From NCBI RefSeq assembly GCF_000832305.1, contig NZ_CP010536.1:744001-808000 (forward strand): a DNA stretch of 64,000 nucleotides, given 5' to 3'. Of this stretch, positions 38,508 to 47,277 are shown in pieces. This DNA comes from Cupriavidus basilensis (GTDB lineage Bacteria > Pseudomonadota > Gammaproteobacteria > Burkholderiales > Burkholderiaceae). Position 1 is the stretch's first letter. Each line of letters opens with the position of its first letter. The translations under genes and the position numbers were made by a program. A model generated the notes under the pieces. The model did no database searches. It had not been told where the DNA came from and was given only the letters and a program-made list of their open reading frames with translations.

Positions 38508-38556
38508 CCGGAACGGCTTCTTGCCTACCTGAACAACCACATCGAGCAAGGACTCC

Positions 38557-40050
38557 ATGGCTTCCGCCCAACAAACACAACAGCAAGCCCTCGCGACCGC
38601 AGAGCATTCGGACTTCGCCGCACTGATCGGCCGCGAGTTTTCGCCCAAGACGGACCAGGCCCGCGAAGCCGTCGATCTCGCCGTCAAGACCCTGGCCGAG
38701 CAGGCGCTCGCCAGTTCGTTCACCATGAGCGACGATGCGTACAAGAGCATCGAAGCCATCATCGGCGCCATCGACACGAAGCTCTCCGAGCAGATCAACC
38801 TGATCCTGCACCACCAGGACTTCCAGAAGCTGGAGTCGGCCTGGCGCGGCCTGCATCATCTGGTCTCGAACACCGAGACCGACGACAAGCTGCGCATCCG
38901 CGTGATGGATGTGTCCAAGGAGGACCTACGCCGCACGCTGCGCCGGTACAAGGGTATCGGCTGGGACCAGAGCCCGTTCTTCAAGCGCATCTACGAAGAG
39001 GAATACGGCCAGCTCGGCGGCGAACCGTACGGCTGCCTGGTCGCCGACTACTACTTCGACCACACCCCGCCCGACGTGGAACTGCTGGGGTCGCTCGCCA
39101 AGATTTCGGCGGCGGCCCATGCGCCGTTCATCGCCGGCGCATCGCCGTCCGTGCTGCAGATGGACTCGTGGCAGGAGTTGGCCAACCCGCGCGACCTGTC
39201 CAAGATCTTCCAGAACCTGGAATACGCGCCGTGGAACGGCCTGCGCAACTCGGAAGACGCACGCTACGTGGGGCTGGCCATGCCGCGCTTCCTGTCGCGC
39301 TTGCCATACGGCATCAAGACCAACCCGGTTGATGAATTCGACTTCGAGGAAGACACCGACGGCGCCGACCACCGCAAGTATGTGTGGAGCAACGCCGCCT
39401 ACGCCATGGCGGTGAACATCAACCGCTCGTTCAAGCTGTACGGCTGGTGCACGCTGATTCGCGGCGTGGAGAGCGGTGGTGTGGTGGAGAACCTGCCGTG
39501 CCACACCTTCCCGACCGACGACGGCGGCCTCGACATGAAGTGCCCGACCGAAATCGCCATCTCCGATCGCCGTGAAGCCGAGTTGTCGAAGAACGGCTTT
39601 ATCTCGCTGGTCCACCGTAAGAACACCGACTATGCCGCCTTCATCGGCGCGCAGTCGATGCAGAAGCCGGCCGAGTATTACGACGCCGACGCCACCGCCA
39701 ATGCCAACCTGTCGGCCCGCCTGCCGTACCTGTTTGCCTGCTCGCGCTTCGCCCACTACCTGAAGTGCATCGTGCGCGACAAGATCGGGGCGTTCAAGGA
39801 GCGCGAGGACATGCAGCGCTGGCTCAACGAATGGATCATGAACTACGTTGACGCCGACCCGGCCAACTCCTCGCAGGAGACCAAGGCCCGCCGTCCGCTC
39901 GCGGCCGCCGAAGTGGTCGTCGAAGACATGGAAGGCAACCCTGGCTACTACAGCGCCAAGTTCTTCCTGCGCCCGCACTTCCAGCTCGAAGGCCTGACGG
40001 TGTCGCTGCGGCTGGTGGCGCGCCTGCCATCGGTCAAGGACGCTGCCTGA
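38557..40050 (+). CDS. tssC: Type VI secretion sheath large subunit TssC
   Basis: A 497-aa VipB-like sheath protein. Family motifs: LILHHQDFQKLESAWRGLHH, then GGEPYGCLVADYYFDHTPPD, RYVGLAMPRFLSRLPYGIKT, FTVRLACS-like C-terminal part and GYYSAKFFLRPHFQLEGLTV. Full length, 49 bp after tssB. Confidence 0.96.
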   Translation: MASAQQTQQQALATAEHSDFAALIGREFSPKTDQAREAVDLAVKTLAEQALASSFTMSDDAYKSIEAIIGAIDTKLSEQINLILHHQDFQKLESAWRGLHHLVSNTETDDKLRIRVMDVSKEDLRRTLRRYKGIGWDQSPFFKRIYEEEYGQLGGEPYGCLVADYYFDHTPPDVELLGSLAKISAAAHAPFIAGASPSVLQMDSWQELANPRDLSKIFQNLEYAPWNGLRNSEDARYVGLAMPRFLSRLPYGIKTNPVDEFDFEEDTDGADHRKYVWSNAAYAMAVNINRSFKLYGWCTLIRGVESGGVVENLPCHTFPTDDGGLDMKCPTEIAISDRREAELSKNGFISLVHRKNTDYAAFIGAQSMQKPAEYYDADATANANLSARLPYLFACSRFAHYLKCIVRDKIGAFKEREDMQRWLNEWIMNYVDADPANSSQETKARRPLAAAEVVVEDMEGNPGYYSAKFFLRPHFQLEGLTVSLRLVARLPSVKDAA

Positions 40051-40093
40051 GCGTCGTCCCAGGCCTGAAATGTACCGGTAGTCCCACATCAGG

Positions 40094-40127
40094 CGCCCCC
40101 GCCCCCGATCCCTTTGGGGCGGGGGCG
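40094..40127 (+). terminator. GC-rich hairpin between tssC and hcp
   Basis: Perfect 12-bp arms CGCCCCCGCCCC (40094-40105) and GGGGCGGGGGCG (40116-40127), then TTGTTG rather than a pure T-run. Probably a partial terminator or mRNA-stabilising hairpin that sets Hcp levels apart from the sheath genes. Confidence 0.6.
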
Positions 40128-40178
40128 TTGTTGTGGCTCTTGTCTGCAGTACCCGTCTTAACTTGAAGGAGTTTCGCA

Positions 40179-40664
40179 ATGGCACAGGACATTTTCCTGA
40201 AGATCAACGGCATCGACGGCGAGTCGCAGGACACCTCGCACAAGAACGAAATCGAGGTGCTGGCCTGGGACTGGAGCATCGAGCAGCAGTCCACCATGCA
40301 TGCCGGTAGCGGCGGCGGCGCCGGCAAGGCGACCGTGTCGGACCTGTCCTTCGACCACTTCATCGATCGCGCTTCGCCCAATCTGATGAAGTACTGCCTG
40401 ACTGGCAAGCACATCAACGAGGCGGTGCTGGTCGTGCGCAAGGCCGGCGGCAATCCGCTCGAATACCTCAAGCTCACCATGACGGACGTGGTCGTTACCA
40501 AGGTGAGCCCGAAGGGTTCGGTGGATGACGAGTTGCGCATGCGCGAGAAGGTCTCGCTGTCGTTCTCCAAGATCAAGCAGGAGTACGTGGTGCAGAACGC
40601 CCAGGGCGGCAGCGGCGGCGCCGTGACCGCGGGCTACGACATCAAGGGCAACAAGGAAGCCTGA
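40179..40664 (+). CDS. hcp: Type VI secretion tube protein Hcp (TssD)
   Basis: A 161-aa tube subunit and effector carrier. N-terminus MAQDIFLKINGIDGESQDTS HKNEIEVLAWDW, then GKATVSDLSFDHFIDRASPN and a C-terminal VSLSFSKIKQEYVVQNAQGG. A ribosome-binding site GAAGGAG precedes the start. A hairpin (CCCGCCGGC 40679-40687 with GCCGGCGGG 40701-40709) follows the gene. Confidence 0.96.
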   Translation: MAQDIFLKINGIDGESQDTSHKNEIEVLAWDWSIEQQSTMHAGSGGGAGKATVSDLSFDHFIDRASPNLMKYCLTGKHINEAVLVVRKAGGNPLEYLKLTMTDVVVTKVSPKGSVDDELRMREKVSLSFSKIKQEYVVQNAQGGSGGAVTAGYDIKGNKEA

Positions 40665-40739
40665 TTGTCATGACTGTGCCCGCCGGCCACGCCTGACGTA
40701 GCCGGCGGGATCGCTGACCTGATCTGACCACCAACGGAC

Positions 40740-41339
40740 ATGGCTCTCTCACTGCGCTTCGATGACCTCTGGCATGCCTATCCGAAGCCCGAGCACGGGG
40801 ACGAGGCCGCCCCGCGCCGGTCCCGGCTGGCTTTGTTCCGCCAGATTGGCTGGGAAAGCCGCGTTGACCATCCGGCTTATGAGAACGCCTGCGCGATCCG
40901 GATGAGCCTTGCGTTGATCGAGTGCGGCATCCATGTGGACGGCGGCGAGCCGATTCTGGCCGGTCGCTAGAAGGGCATGAAGATCGAGACCAACCACGCA
41001 CGCCTGGCCGAGCAGCTTAGCGGTCCGGCTTGCCTGGGCGCCCCTCGTCGGCTTGATGTCACGAGCCTGCGGGATCTGATGACGCGGGCTGAGCAGGGAA
41101 TCATTGCCTTTGACGAGACGCCCGGCTACGACGGCGCGCATATTGATTTGCTGCGAAACGGCTGGCTGGCCTCGGCGTTCGGATCGCATGACCTGGTTCG
41201 TGTGCTGGAAGCTTCGACGCGTCGCATGACGTGGCGTGACAGCAAGCTCGGCTACGAGGGCATGGGCTACGCCGGCATGGCCGATGCGGATAGCGGCTAC
41301 GGGTTCCGCTCGACGCTTTACTTCTGGCCACTGGCCTGA
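40740..41339 (+). pseudogene. Tae4-like T6SS amidase effector interrupted by an in-frame amber codon
   Basis: Two ORFs in the same frame, 40740-40970 (76 aa) and 40977-41339 (120 aa), are separated by TAG (40968-40970), AAG, GGC. Together they read as one Tae4-family peptidoglycan amidase of about 199 residues. The first part has RFDDLWHAYPKPEHG and the catalytic-Cys motif ENACAIRMSLAL (Cys51). The second has QGIIAFDETPGYDGAHIDLL with the catalytic His (position 134 if read through). The 83-residue Cys-His spacing is like that of known Tae4 enzymes. The codon could have been CAG. ATG 40977 has AGAAGGG just before it, so re-initiation giving two chains is possible. No Tai4-type immunity gene is adjacent. 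A sequencing error cannot be excluded. Confidence 0.8.
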
Positions 41340-41349
41340 GAGATGACTC

Positions 41350-43818
41350 ATGAGCACGCGAAACGATGTGGGGAACCTCAATGCAAGACGGCGCCGGACA
41401 GTCAGCGTCTCCAGCGCAGCCATCCCCGATCTGCTCGGGCAGCCGCAGTTGGAATTCGTGCGGCTCTCTGGCCATGAAGGGTTGAGCGAACTGTTTACCT
41501 ACAAGGTGGATCTGCGGCCGGTTTCGCCAGCGGCCGAGCAGTTCCTCGCCGAGGCGGACCCCGATGAAATGATCGGGCGCGAGATGACGGTGACGATCGA
41601 GCTCGATGGCATGGGCACGGGCCTGCTGGGCGGCATTGGTGCCGGGCATCGGGAAATCACTGGTGTCATCTCGGAGATCGAACAGGTTGGCGGCGCCGCG
41701 GAGAATCGTCTGTACCGGTTCACGCTGCGGCCCTGGTTGTGGCTCGCCACGCAGACTTCGGATTTCAAGCCCTTCCAGAAGAAGACCGTCATCGAGATCC
41801 TGGATGAGGTCCTGGCGGACTATCCGTTCTCGGTGGAGAAGCGTCTTGACGTATCGATCTACCCCAAGCTGGTCTGGGAAGTGCAGAGCGGGGAAACCGA
41901 TGCCCATTTCATCCAGCGCCTGACCGAAGAATATGGCATCACGTACTTCTTTGAGCACGATGGCGGGCACCATCGGCTGATCCTGGCTTCCGAAACCGGA
42001 GCGTTTCGCAATTTCCCCAGTGAGGCCTATCACACGCTGCCCATCTATCCGCATGGATTCAAGGTGGACCAGGAACATCTGGTGCGCCTCGACCCGGTCA
42101 ACCGCTTGCGCACGGGCAAGGTCACGCTGAATGACTACGACTTCCGCAAGCCGCGGGCGGACCTGACCACCGGCAACAGCCAGCCACGCGAAACCGGCTT
42201 CGCCGACTTTGAGCGGTACGAATACCCGGGCGACTATGTCGAGCCGGCGGTAGGCGACATGCGGGCGAGGATTCGCATGGAGGAGCGCCGTGCCCGGGGC
42301 CGGCGCGTGCGCGGTGTCGGTGCCTTGCGTGGCGTGGCGCCGGGCTGCACCTACATGGTGAGCAATCACGGCAATCCCGCGTTGAACCGGGAGTTCCTCG
42401 TGACCAGCACGGCGTTCGACCTGGAGGACGTCGGCGGCGCGTCCGGCAGCCGGCAGCGCTTTGCCTGCCGCGTGGCTTTTGAAGGCCATCCCACCGACGA
42501 AGTCTTCCGTCCGCCGCGCACGGTCGGCAAGCCGCGCGTCGCCGGCCTGCAGCGGGCGGTCGTGACCGGGCCGAAGAACCAGGAAATCTGGTGCAATGAG
42601 CACGGCAGCGTGAACATTCAGTTTGAATGGGACCGCTACGGGAAGCACGACGAGAACTCTTCACCGTGGATTCGTGTCGTCAACGGCTGGTCCGGCGATC
42701 AGTTTGGCGCCATGCATATTCCGCGCATCGGCCAGGAAGTCATTGTTGCCTTTCTCAACGGCGATCCGGATTGCCCGCTGATCGTCGGGCGGGCACCGAA
42801 CCAGCACAATATGTCGCCGTGGGCGCTGCCGGGGCAGCATGCGCTGTCGGGAATTCGCAGCAAGGAGTTGTTTGGCGGACGCCACAATCACCTGTTGATG
42901 GACGATACGAAGGACCAGATACAGAGTCAGCTTTCATCGGATCATCAGCTATCCCAACTCAACCTGGGTTATCTGACGAACGTACCCGATCACGCCGGTC
43001 GCAAGGACCACCGGGGAGAAGGCGCAGAGCTGCGGACCGACGGTCATATGGCGCTCCGATCAGGTGCGGGGACACTGGTTTCCACTGAGCTGCGTACGCA
43101 CGGACAAGGCGCGGCGCTGGACCTGTCCGAGGCAATGGATCGTTTGCGCGGCGCGCTTTCGCTCGCGGAGCAGTTGCAGCAAGCCTCTGTTCAGGCTCAG
43201 GCGCAGCGCGATGAGCAAGAGGGTGTTGCCAAGGCGATCGCGCGCCAGAACGATGCGATCAAAGGAGACCAAAGCCCGTCCGGTACGCTGGCAGAGCCTC
43301 ACATTGTTGTCGCCAGCGCGGCGGGTATCGTTGCTACAGCCACTACCGATACCCACTTGCACAGTAGCAGGCACGCGACGATCACAACCGGAGAGCATCT
43401 GTCGCTGAATACTGGCAAAGGATTCTTCGCGAGTGTTCGCGGCATGTTCTCCTTGTGCGCGCATCTGCTAGGCATCCGTCTGTTCGCCGCAAAGGGTCCG
43501 ATCACCTTGCAAGCACAGAACGATGTCATGCAGTTCTTTGCGAAGCTTGGCATCGACATCATCAGCACCGACGACAACATCCGCATTCTGGCCAGGAAGG
43601 AACTGCTGATTGGAGGCGGTAGCAGTCATACACGCTACAACGACGGCGGGATCACGCACCTCACGCGCGCAACAATTACCGCCCATGCCGCGGGGCATAG
43701 CTTCACTGGCCCTTCGACAGAGACCGTGGCGTGGCCAAAGCTGGCCAAGAGCTCGGTCTGCGAGTTCGGGATGCGCGACGCCGCCAGTAGTGGACAGGCC
43801 GTTGTGGCGGTGAGCTGA
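41350..43818 (+). CDS. vgrG: Type VI secretion tip protein VgrG (TssI)
   Basis: An 822-aa spike protein. The gp27-like part holds VRLSGHEGLSELFTYKVDLR and FIQRLTEEYGITYFFEHDGG. The gp5-like OB part has the diagnostic NIQFEWDRYGKHDENSSPWI, then IPRIGQEVIVAFLNGDPDCP and ALSGIRSKELFGGRHNHLLM. A DUF2345 region follows (about residues 640-800), ending soon after without an evident enzymatic extension. It is followed 8 bp later by the adaptor gene, so it probably carries the downstream effector. Confidence 0.95.
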   Translation: MSTRNDVGNLNARRRRTVSVSSAAIPDLLGQPQLEFVRLSGHEGLSELFTYKVDLRPVSPAAEQFLAEADPDEMIGREMTVTIELDGMGTGLLGGIGAGHREITGVISEIEQVGGAAENRLYRFTLRPWLWLATQTSDFKPFQKKTVIEILDEVLADYPFSVEKRLDVSIYPKLVWEVQSGETDAHFIQRLTEEYGITYFFEHDGGHHRLILASETGAFRNFPSEAYHTLPIYPHGFKVDQEHLVRLDPVNRLRTGKVTLNDYDFRKPRADLTTGNSQPRETGFADFERYEYPGDYVEPAVGDMRARIRMEERRARGRRVRGVGALRGVAPGCTYMVSNHGNPALNREFLVTSTAFDLEDVGGASGSRQRFACRVAFEGHPTDEVFRPPRTVGKPRVAGLQRAVVTGPKNQEIWCNEHGSVNIQFEWDRYGKHDENSSPWIRVVNGWSGDQFGAMHIPRIGQEVIVAFLNGDPDCPLIVGRAPNQHNMSPWALPGQHALSGIRSKELFGGRHNHLLMDDTKDQIQSQLSSDHQLSQLNLGYLTNVPDHAGRKDHRGEGAELRTDGHMALRSGAGTLVSTELRTHGQGAALDLSEAMDRLRGALSLAEQLQQASVQAQAQRDEQEGVAKAIARQNDAIKGDQSPSGTLAEPHIVVASAAGIVATATTDTHLHSSRHATITTGEHLSLNTGKGFFASVRGMFSLCAHLLGIRLFAAKGPITLQAQNDVMQFFAKLGIDIISTDDNIRILARKELLIGGGSSHTRYNDGGITHLTRATITAHAAGHSFTGPSTETVAWPKLAKSSVCEFGMRDAASSGQAVVAVS

Positions 43819-43826
43819 GGCAAATC

Positions 43827-44687
43827 ATGATGCTCGAATACCTGGATAGCCATGACTGTCTGTTGCTCGACCCGCTGAACCTGGATAGCGACAGCGACTT
43901 GCATGGCCTGCCTCACAGTTCACTGGTGCTGGAACCGATGGGCGAGCAGAGGCACCTGTTTCCATGGCAGATAGATCTGAGAGGTCTGAGCGACGCGCAA
44001 CGCAAGGCGCTGGCAGACCGCCATAGCTATGAGGCGTCGTCGGGTGTGGCACCCGCGATATCCGGCCTGATCTCAACCAGCGCGACATTCGGCGAGACCC
44101 ATGGCCATCTCGGCCGCAGACTCCGCCTTCATGTCGAAGGAGAACCGGAGGCGCTGTTCCGCTACTACGACCCGAGAGTGTTTCGGCATCTGTTGCGCAT
44201 TCTCGGGCCTCGCAAACAGCGGTCGCTCTACGGACCGATCACGAAATGGAGCTACTGCCTCCTCGGCAAGGGATGGGTGACCGAAGCCGCTCCGCAGATC
44301 GACGACGAACGAAGTGAAATCCTCTCAAGCGAAGAAGCCTTGGCGTTGGGCCGCATCGTTCTTGTGAATGCCGTTCACGACGAGCTGGAGCGCGCCGGCG
44401 GCTTCACGGCATCCATGGACGCCATGCGCAGGATCGATGTCCTGCTGCAGCGTGGACAGGACCGGCACAAGCTTGATGGCGTCGACCTGATCGCGTACGT
44501 GCAGCACAGCATGACCATCCATCCCGATCTGGATGCCCATCCCGAGGTGGACGACCTGATCAAACGAAGTGCTGACGAACGTGGACTGTTTGCCGCGATG
44601 GCGAGCAAATGGGGCTTTGAACAGCGTGCGCGGATCTCAAGCCATCTCGGCTTGCGCAAACCGGCGTCGGAGAGAGGATATCAATGA
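43827..44687 (+). CDS. DUF4123 T6SS adaptor/chaperone
   Basis: A 286-aa protein with a DUF4123 (Tap/TEC) pattern: an N-terminal segment with LLLDPLN and the domain centre GRRLRLHVEGEPEALFRYYDPRVFRHLLR. DUF4123 proteins load a specific effector onto VgrG. Position between vgrG and the effector, with a 4-bp ATGA overlap to the effector gene, supports that role. The C-terminal 100 residues are helical and not recognised. Confidence 0.85.
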   Translation: MMLEYLDSHDCLLLDPLNLDSDSDLHGLPHSSLVLEPMGEQRHLFPWQIDLRGLSDAQRKALADRHSYEASSGVAPAISGLISTSATFGETHGHLGRRLRLHVEGEPEALFRYYDPRVFRHLLRILGPRKQRSLYGPITKWSYCLLGKGWVTEAAPQIDDERSEILSSEEALALGRIVLVNAVHDELERAGGFTASMDAMRRIDVLLQRGQDRHKLDGVDLIAYVQHSMTIHPDLDAHPEVDDLIKRSADERGLFAAMASKWGFEQRARISSHLGLRKPASERGYQ

Positions 44688-47272
44688 AGGGCTGCAAGTT
44701 CTGCGACAAGAGCGGACTGGCGATCTATCCAGTGCGTTACGGCATTGCGCCGGAGACGAGCACGGTACCCGAGCCGACCGGGCCGTTTGCACAATGGATC
44801 ACCGCTGTGCCGGTGGCGCCCGCGAAGTACGTGCTGCGCCGTCTGCGAGCCAGCTATCTGTACTGCTGGAATGAAGCGGACAAGGCGCAGCCATTGAAGG
44901 GCTATATGGTGCTTCCGGAGGGGTATCTGTATGAATTCGATCCCAGGAAGCCCGCGCCATCCGCCGAGGAGGCGAAGTTCAATTGCGAGCAGGCGGGGCA
45001 CGCCGCTATCGCCATGTGCATCACGGTTCCGCGCGCGGAGCAGGCGACCAAAGTCTGGCTGGGGGTCTCGGACACCGAGTGGACGGCGGCAACCATCGAG
45101 CGGCACCGCGATGCCGCATACCGGGACAGGCACATGCGTGTGCTTGACGTGCAGAAATGGTTGACCACGCAGAATCACCAGCACGCCGAGCGGATCGCGC
45201 AACTGGACAAGCGGGTCGCCGACTTCTATCTGACCAATCGTACCAAGCCAGCATCCTTTGACTTTGCGCCGTGGCCCTGGCACCCGGTCGATGATCAGTA
45301 TGCCGCGTTGTGCGAAAGGACGGCCGTGCTTGAAGGCGTGAAGCCGGCACAGAGCAAAGCCCTGTTCCTTGCCCTGCCAGACCCGGCTGGCATTGCCCAG
45401 GAGCTCTCCTTCCTGATGCAGTACGAACTGCGGCGCTTCAACAGCCGACCCGACTGGGCGCGTGAGGTGACGGTCAATGCCGCCATTCTGGGCATGAAGG
45501 AGGCGGTCGAGCATAGCGCGGAGCTGGCTGAGCTGACCGCTGCGGAGAATCTGAAGGCACAAGCATACGGCAACGAAAGCGGTGCGATGGCGCTGGAAAA
45601 TGTCATTGACTACGTTGGCGGGACCCAGCTTGCCCAACGCCGTGTCGAGCGCATCGAAACGGGATACGAGGTCACCGCCGAAGGACTGAAGAAGGTGAAG
45701 GACCAGGCGTGGGGACCCTACCTTGGCAAATACAACGAGCCGGCGCGCGCCAGCTTTGATAAGCGCTACAAGGAAGCGCTGGGGAAATTCGACCAGCGCA
45801 TGATCCTGCCGCTGGCCAAGGCACATGCCGCCTGGTTGAAAAACAGCCGCACGACGCACTACTTCACCTGCAACTTCGATACCGCGGATCTGGCCAGCGG
45901 CTTCGACTACGAAAGCGTCCTGACCCGGATGATCATGGGTACGGAGGACAAGCAACCGTGCAGCCTGCTCTATCAGGAATGGCTGGATGGCGATATCTCC
46001 GACCCGAAGAATCACCTGCTGCGAGCCCTGGGCGTCAATAGCGACGCCCTCATCAACAAGCTGAAGGAGGGTGTTGCCGGCAGCCCGGATCTGGCGGCGC
46101 TGCCCTGGGACAGCCTGATGGATAGCTACAAGCGTCTGGTGGAGGGGGCGGAGAAGCTGTTCGGCCAGACGGTGGAACAAAAGGCAGGCGCCGACAATCT
46201 GGCGCGCCTGGTCATGTACATCGCTGGCTCCGGCGCCGCGTTTCTGGGTCGCGGATTGGACAAGGCCGCAGGCAAGTCATGGATGACCCTGGTCGCAACG
46301 CTTGGCGTGCGCATCGGCAGGCCGATCGTGGTGGTCGATGTGGTGGGCACCAAGAAGAAGTTCCGCGAACAGATTCTGCGGGGCATGCTGCGCCTGCAAT
46401 CCGGTGCCGGAGGCAAGCCAGCCTATTCCGACAACCAGATCAAGAAGGCGGTGGCAGACGAGATGCGCCTGCTGCAGATCAAGGGCGAAGTACGGGAGGG
46501 AACCTTCAAGGGCCGGTTCCTGGTGGTGGTGGACGGGGCGCATCTCGAGCGCATGCCGGCAGGCCTCAAACCGGCGGAGCGGGCGAAGTGGGCGGCAAAG
46601 TCCATCCGCACGCTGGAGCAGTACGAGAGCAGCCTGGCCGCGCGCTTCCGGTTGGCCGTCACCAGCGGCATCCGCCTGGGTGCGGTCATGGCACTGATAC
46701 AGGTCGCGGGCTTGTCGAAGGCCATCGGCGACGAAGAGAAGGCGTCCGGATGGGAAAAGTCGGAGAAGGGCTGGCGGATGCGTGCGGCGGGCGCAGCGCT
46801 TGCTGCGACGATCGTCGACGTTACGGAGAAGGTTCTGGAAAAGACGTCTTGGGGCAGGACGCCGCTTGGGCGCTTGCTGCTTATGCGGCCACTGGCGAAC
46901 GTCACTTGGATCGGCTTGGCTGGGCGTGTGTTTGGCGGGGGCGCGGCGGCGATCGTGGCTGTCTGGGACAGCGTCAACGCGATCGAGCAGCTTCGACAGA
47001 AGAATTTCGGTTTGGTTGCGCTCTATGCCTTCTCCGCGGGAACTGGGGGCTTCCTTGCCTTCGCTGCAATGGGGGCATTGTCTGGGCCATTTGTCATCTT
47101 GGCGCTGGTTGCGTTCTTCGCGCTGCAGGTGATTATCGGGCTGGTGGTCGACAACAAGCTGCAAGAGTGGCTAAAGCGCTGCGTTTGGGGGGAGTTCCAA
47201 AGCAAAGGACTTGAGAACGCATTCCAGACTGGCCATCAGGAAATGCGGGAACTACAGAAAGCACTAGGATAA
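44684..47272 (+). CDS. VasX-like membrane-targeting T6SS effector (BTH_I2691-type)
   Basis: An 862-aa protein that opens with CKFCDKSGLAIYPVRYGIAP, the N-terminal hallmark of VasX/BTH_I2691-type T6SS toxins. This is followed by RRLRASYLYCWNEADK and YMVLPEGYLYEFDP. The middle is long and helical. Hydrophobic segments occur at about residues 505-520, 660-680 and, most clearly, 735-830 (VTWIGLAGRVFGGGAAAIVA, FGLVALYAFSAGTGGFLAFA, GPFVILALVAFFALQVIIGL). This suggests a pore-forming, colicin-like C-terminus acting on the target inner membrane. It is encoded between its DUF4123 adaptor and three membrane-bound putative immunity proteins. The pore-forming activity is inferred from VasX, not shown here. 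Confidence 0.85.
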   Translation: MKGCKFCDKSGLAIYPVRYGIAPETSTVPEPTGPFAQWITAVPVAPAKYVLRRLRASYLYCWNEADKAQPLKGYMVLPEGYLYEFDPRKPAPSAEEAKFNCEQAGHAAIAMCITVPRAEQATKVWLGVSDTEWTAATIERHRDAAYRDRHMRVLDVQKWLTTQNHQHAERIAQLDKRVADFYLTNRTKPASFDFAPWPWHPVDDQYAALCERTAVLEGVKPAQSKALFLALPDPAGIAQELSFLMQYELRRFNSRPDWAREVTVNAAILGMKEAVEHSAELAELTAAENLKAQAYGNESGAMALENVIDYVGGTQLAQRRVERIETGYEVTAEGLKKVKDQAWGPYLGKYNEPARASFDKRYKEALGKFDQRMILPLAKAHAAWLKNSRTTHYFTCNFDTADLASGFDYESVLTRMIMGTEDKQPCSLLYQEWLDGDISDPKNHLLRALGVNSDALINKLKEGVAGSPDLAALPWDSLMDSYKRLVEGAEKLFGQTVEQKAGADNLARLVMYIAGSGAAFLGRGLDKAAGKSWMTLVATLGVRIGRPIVVVDVVGTKKKFREQILRGMLRLQSGAGGKPAYSDNQIKKAVADEMRLLQIKGEVREGTFKGRFLVVVDGAHLERMPAGLKPAERAKWAAKSIRTLEQYESSLAARFRLAVTSGIRLGAVMALIQVAGLSKAIGDEEKASGWEKSEKGWRMRAAGAALAATIVDVTEKVLEKTSWGRTPLGRLLLMRPLANVTWIGLAGRVFGGGAAAIVAVWDSVNAIEQLRQKNFGLVALYAFSAGTGGFLAFAAMGALSGPFVILALVAFFALQVIIGLVVDNKLQEWLKRCVWGEFQSKGLENAFQTGHQEMRELQKALG

Positions 47273-47277
47273 AAAAT

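Noticed and set aside
40740..40970. First Tae4 ORF as an independent small gene
   Set aside because: It stops just after the catalytic-Cys helix and the same frame resumes with the catalytic-His half, so one interrupted gene explains both.
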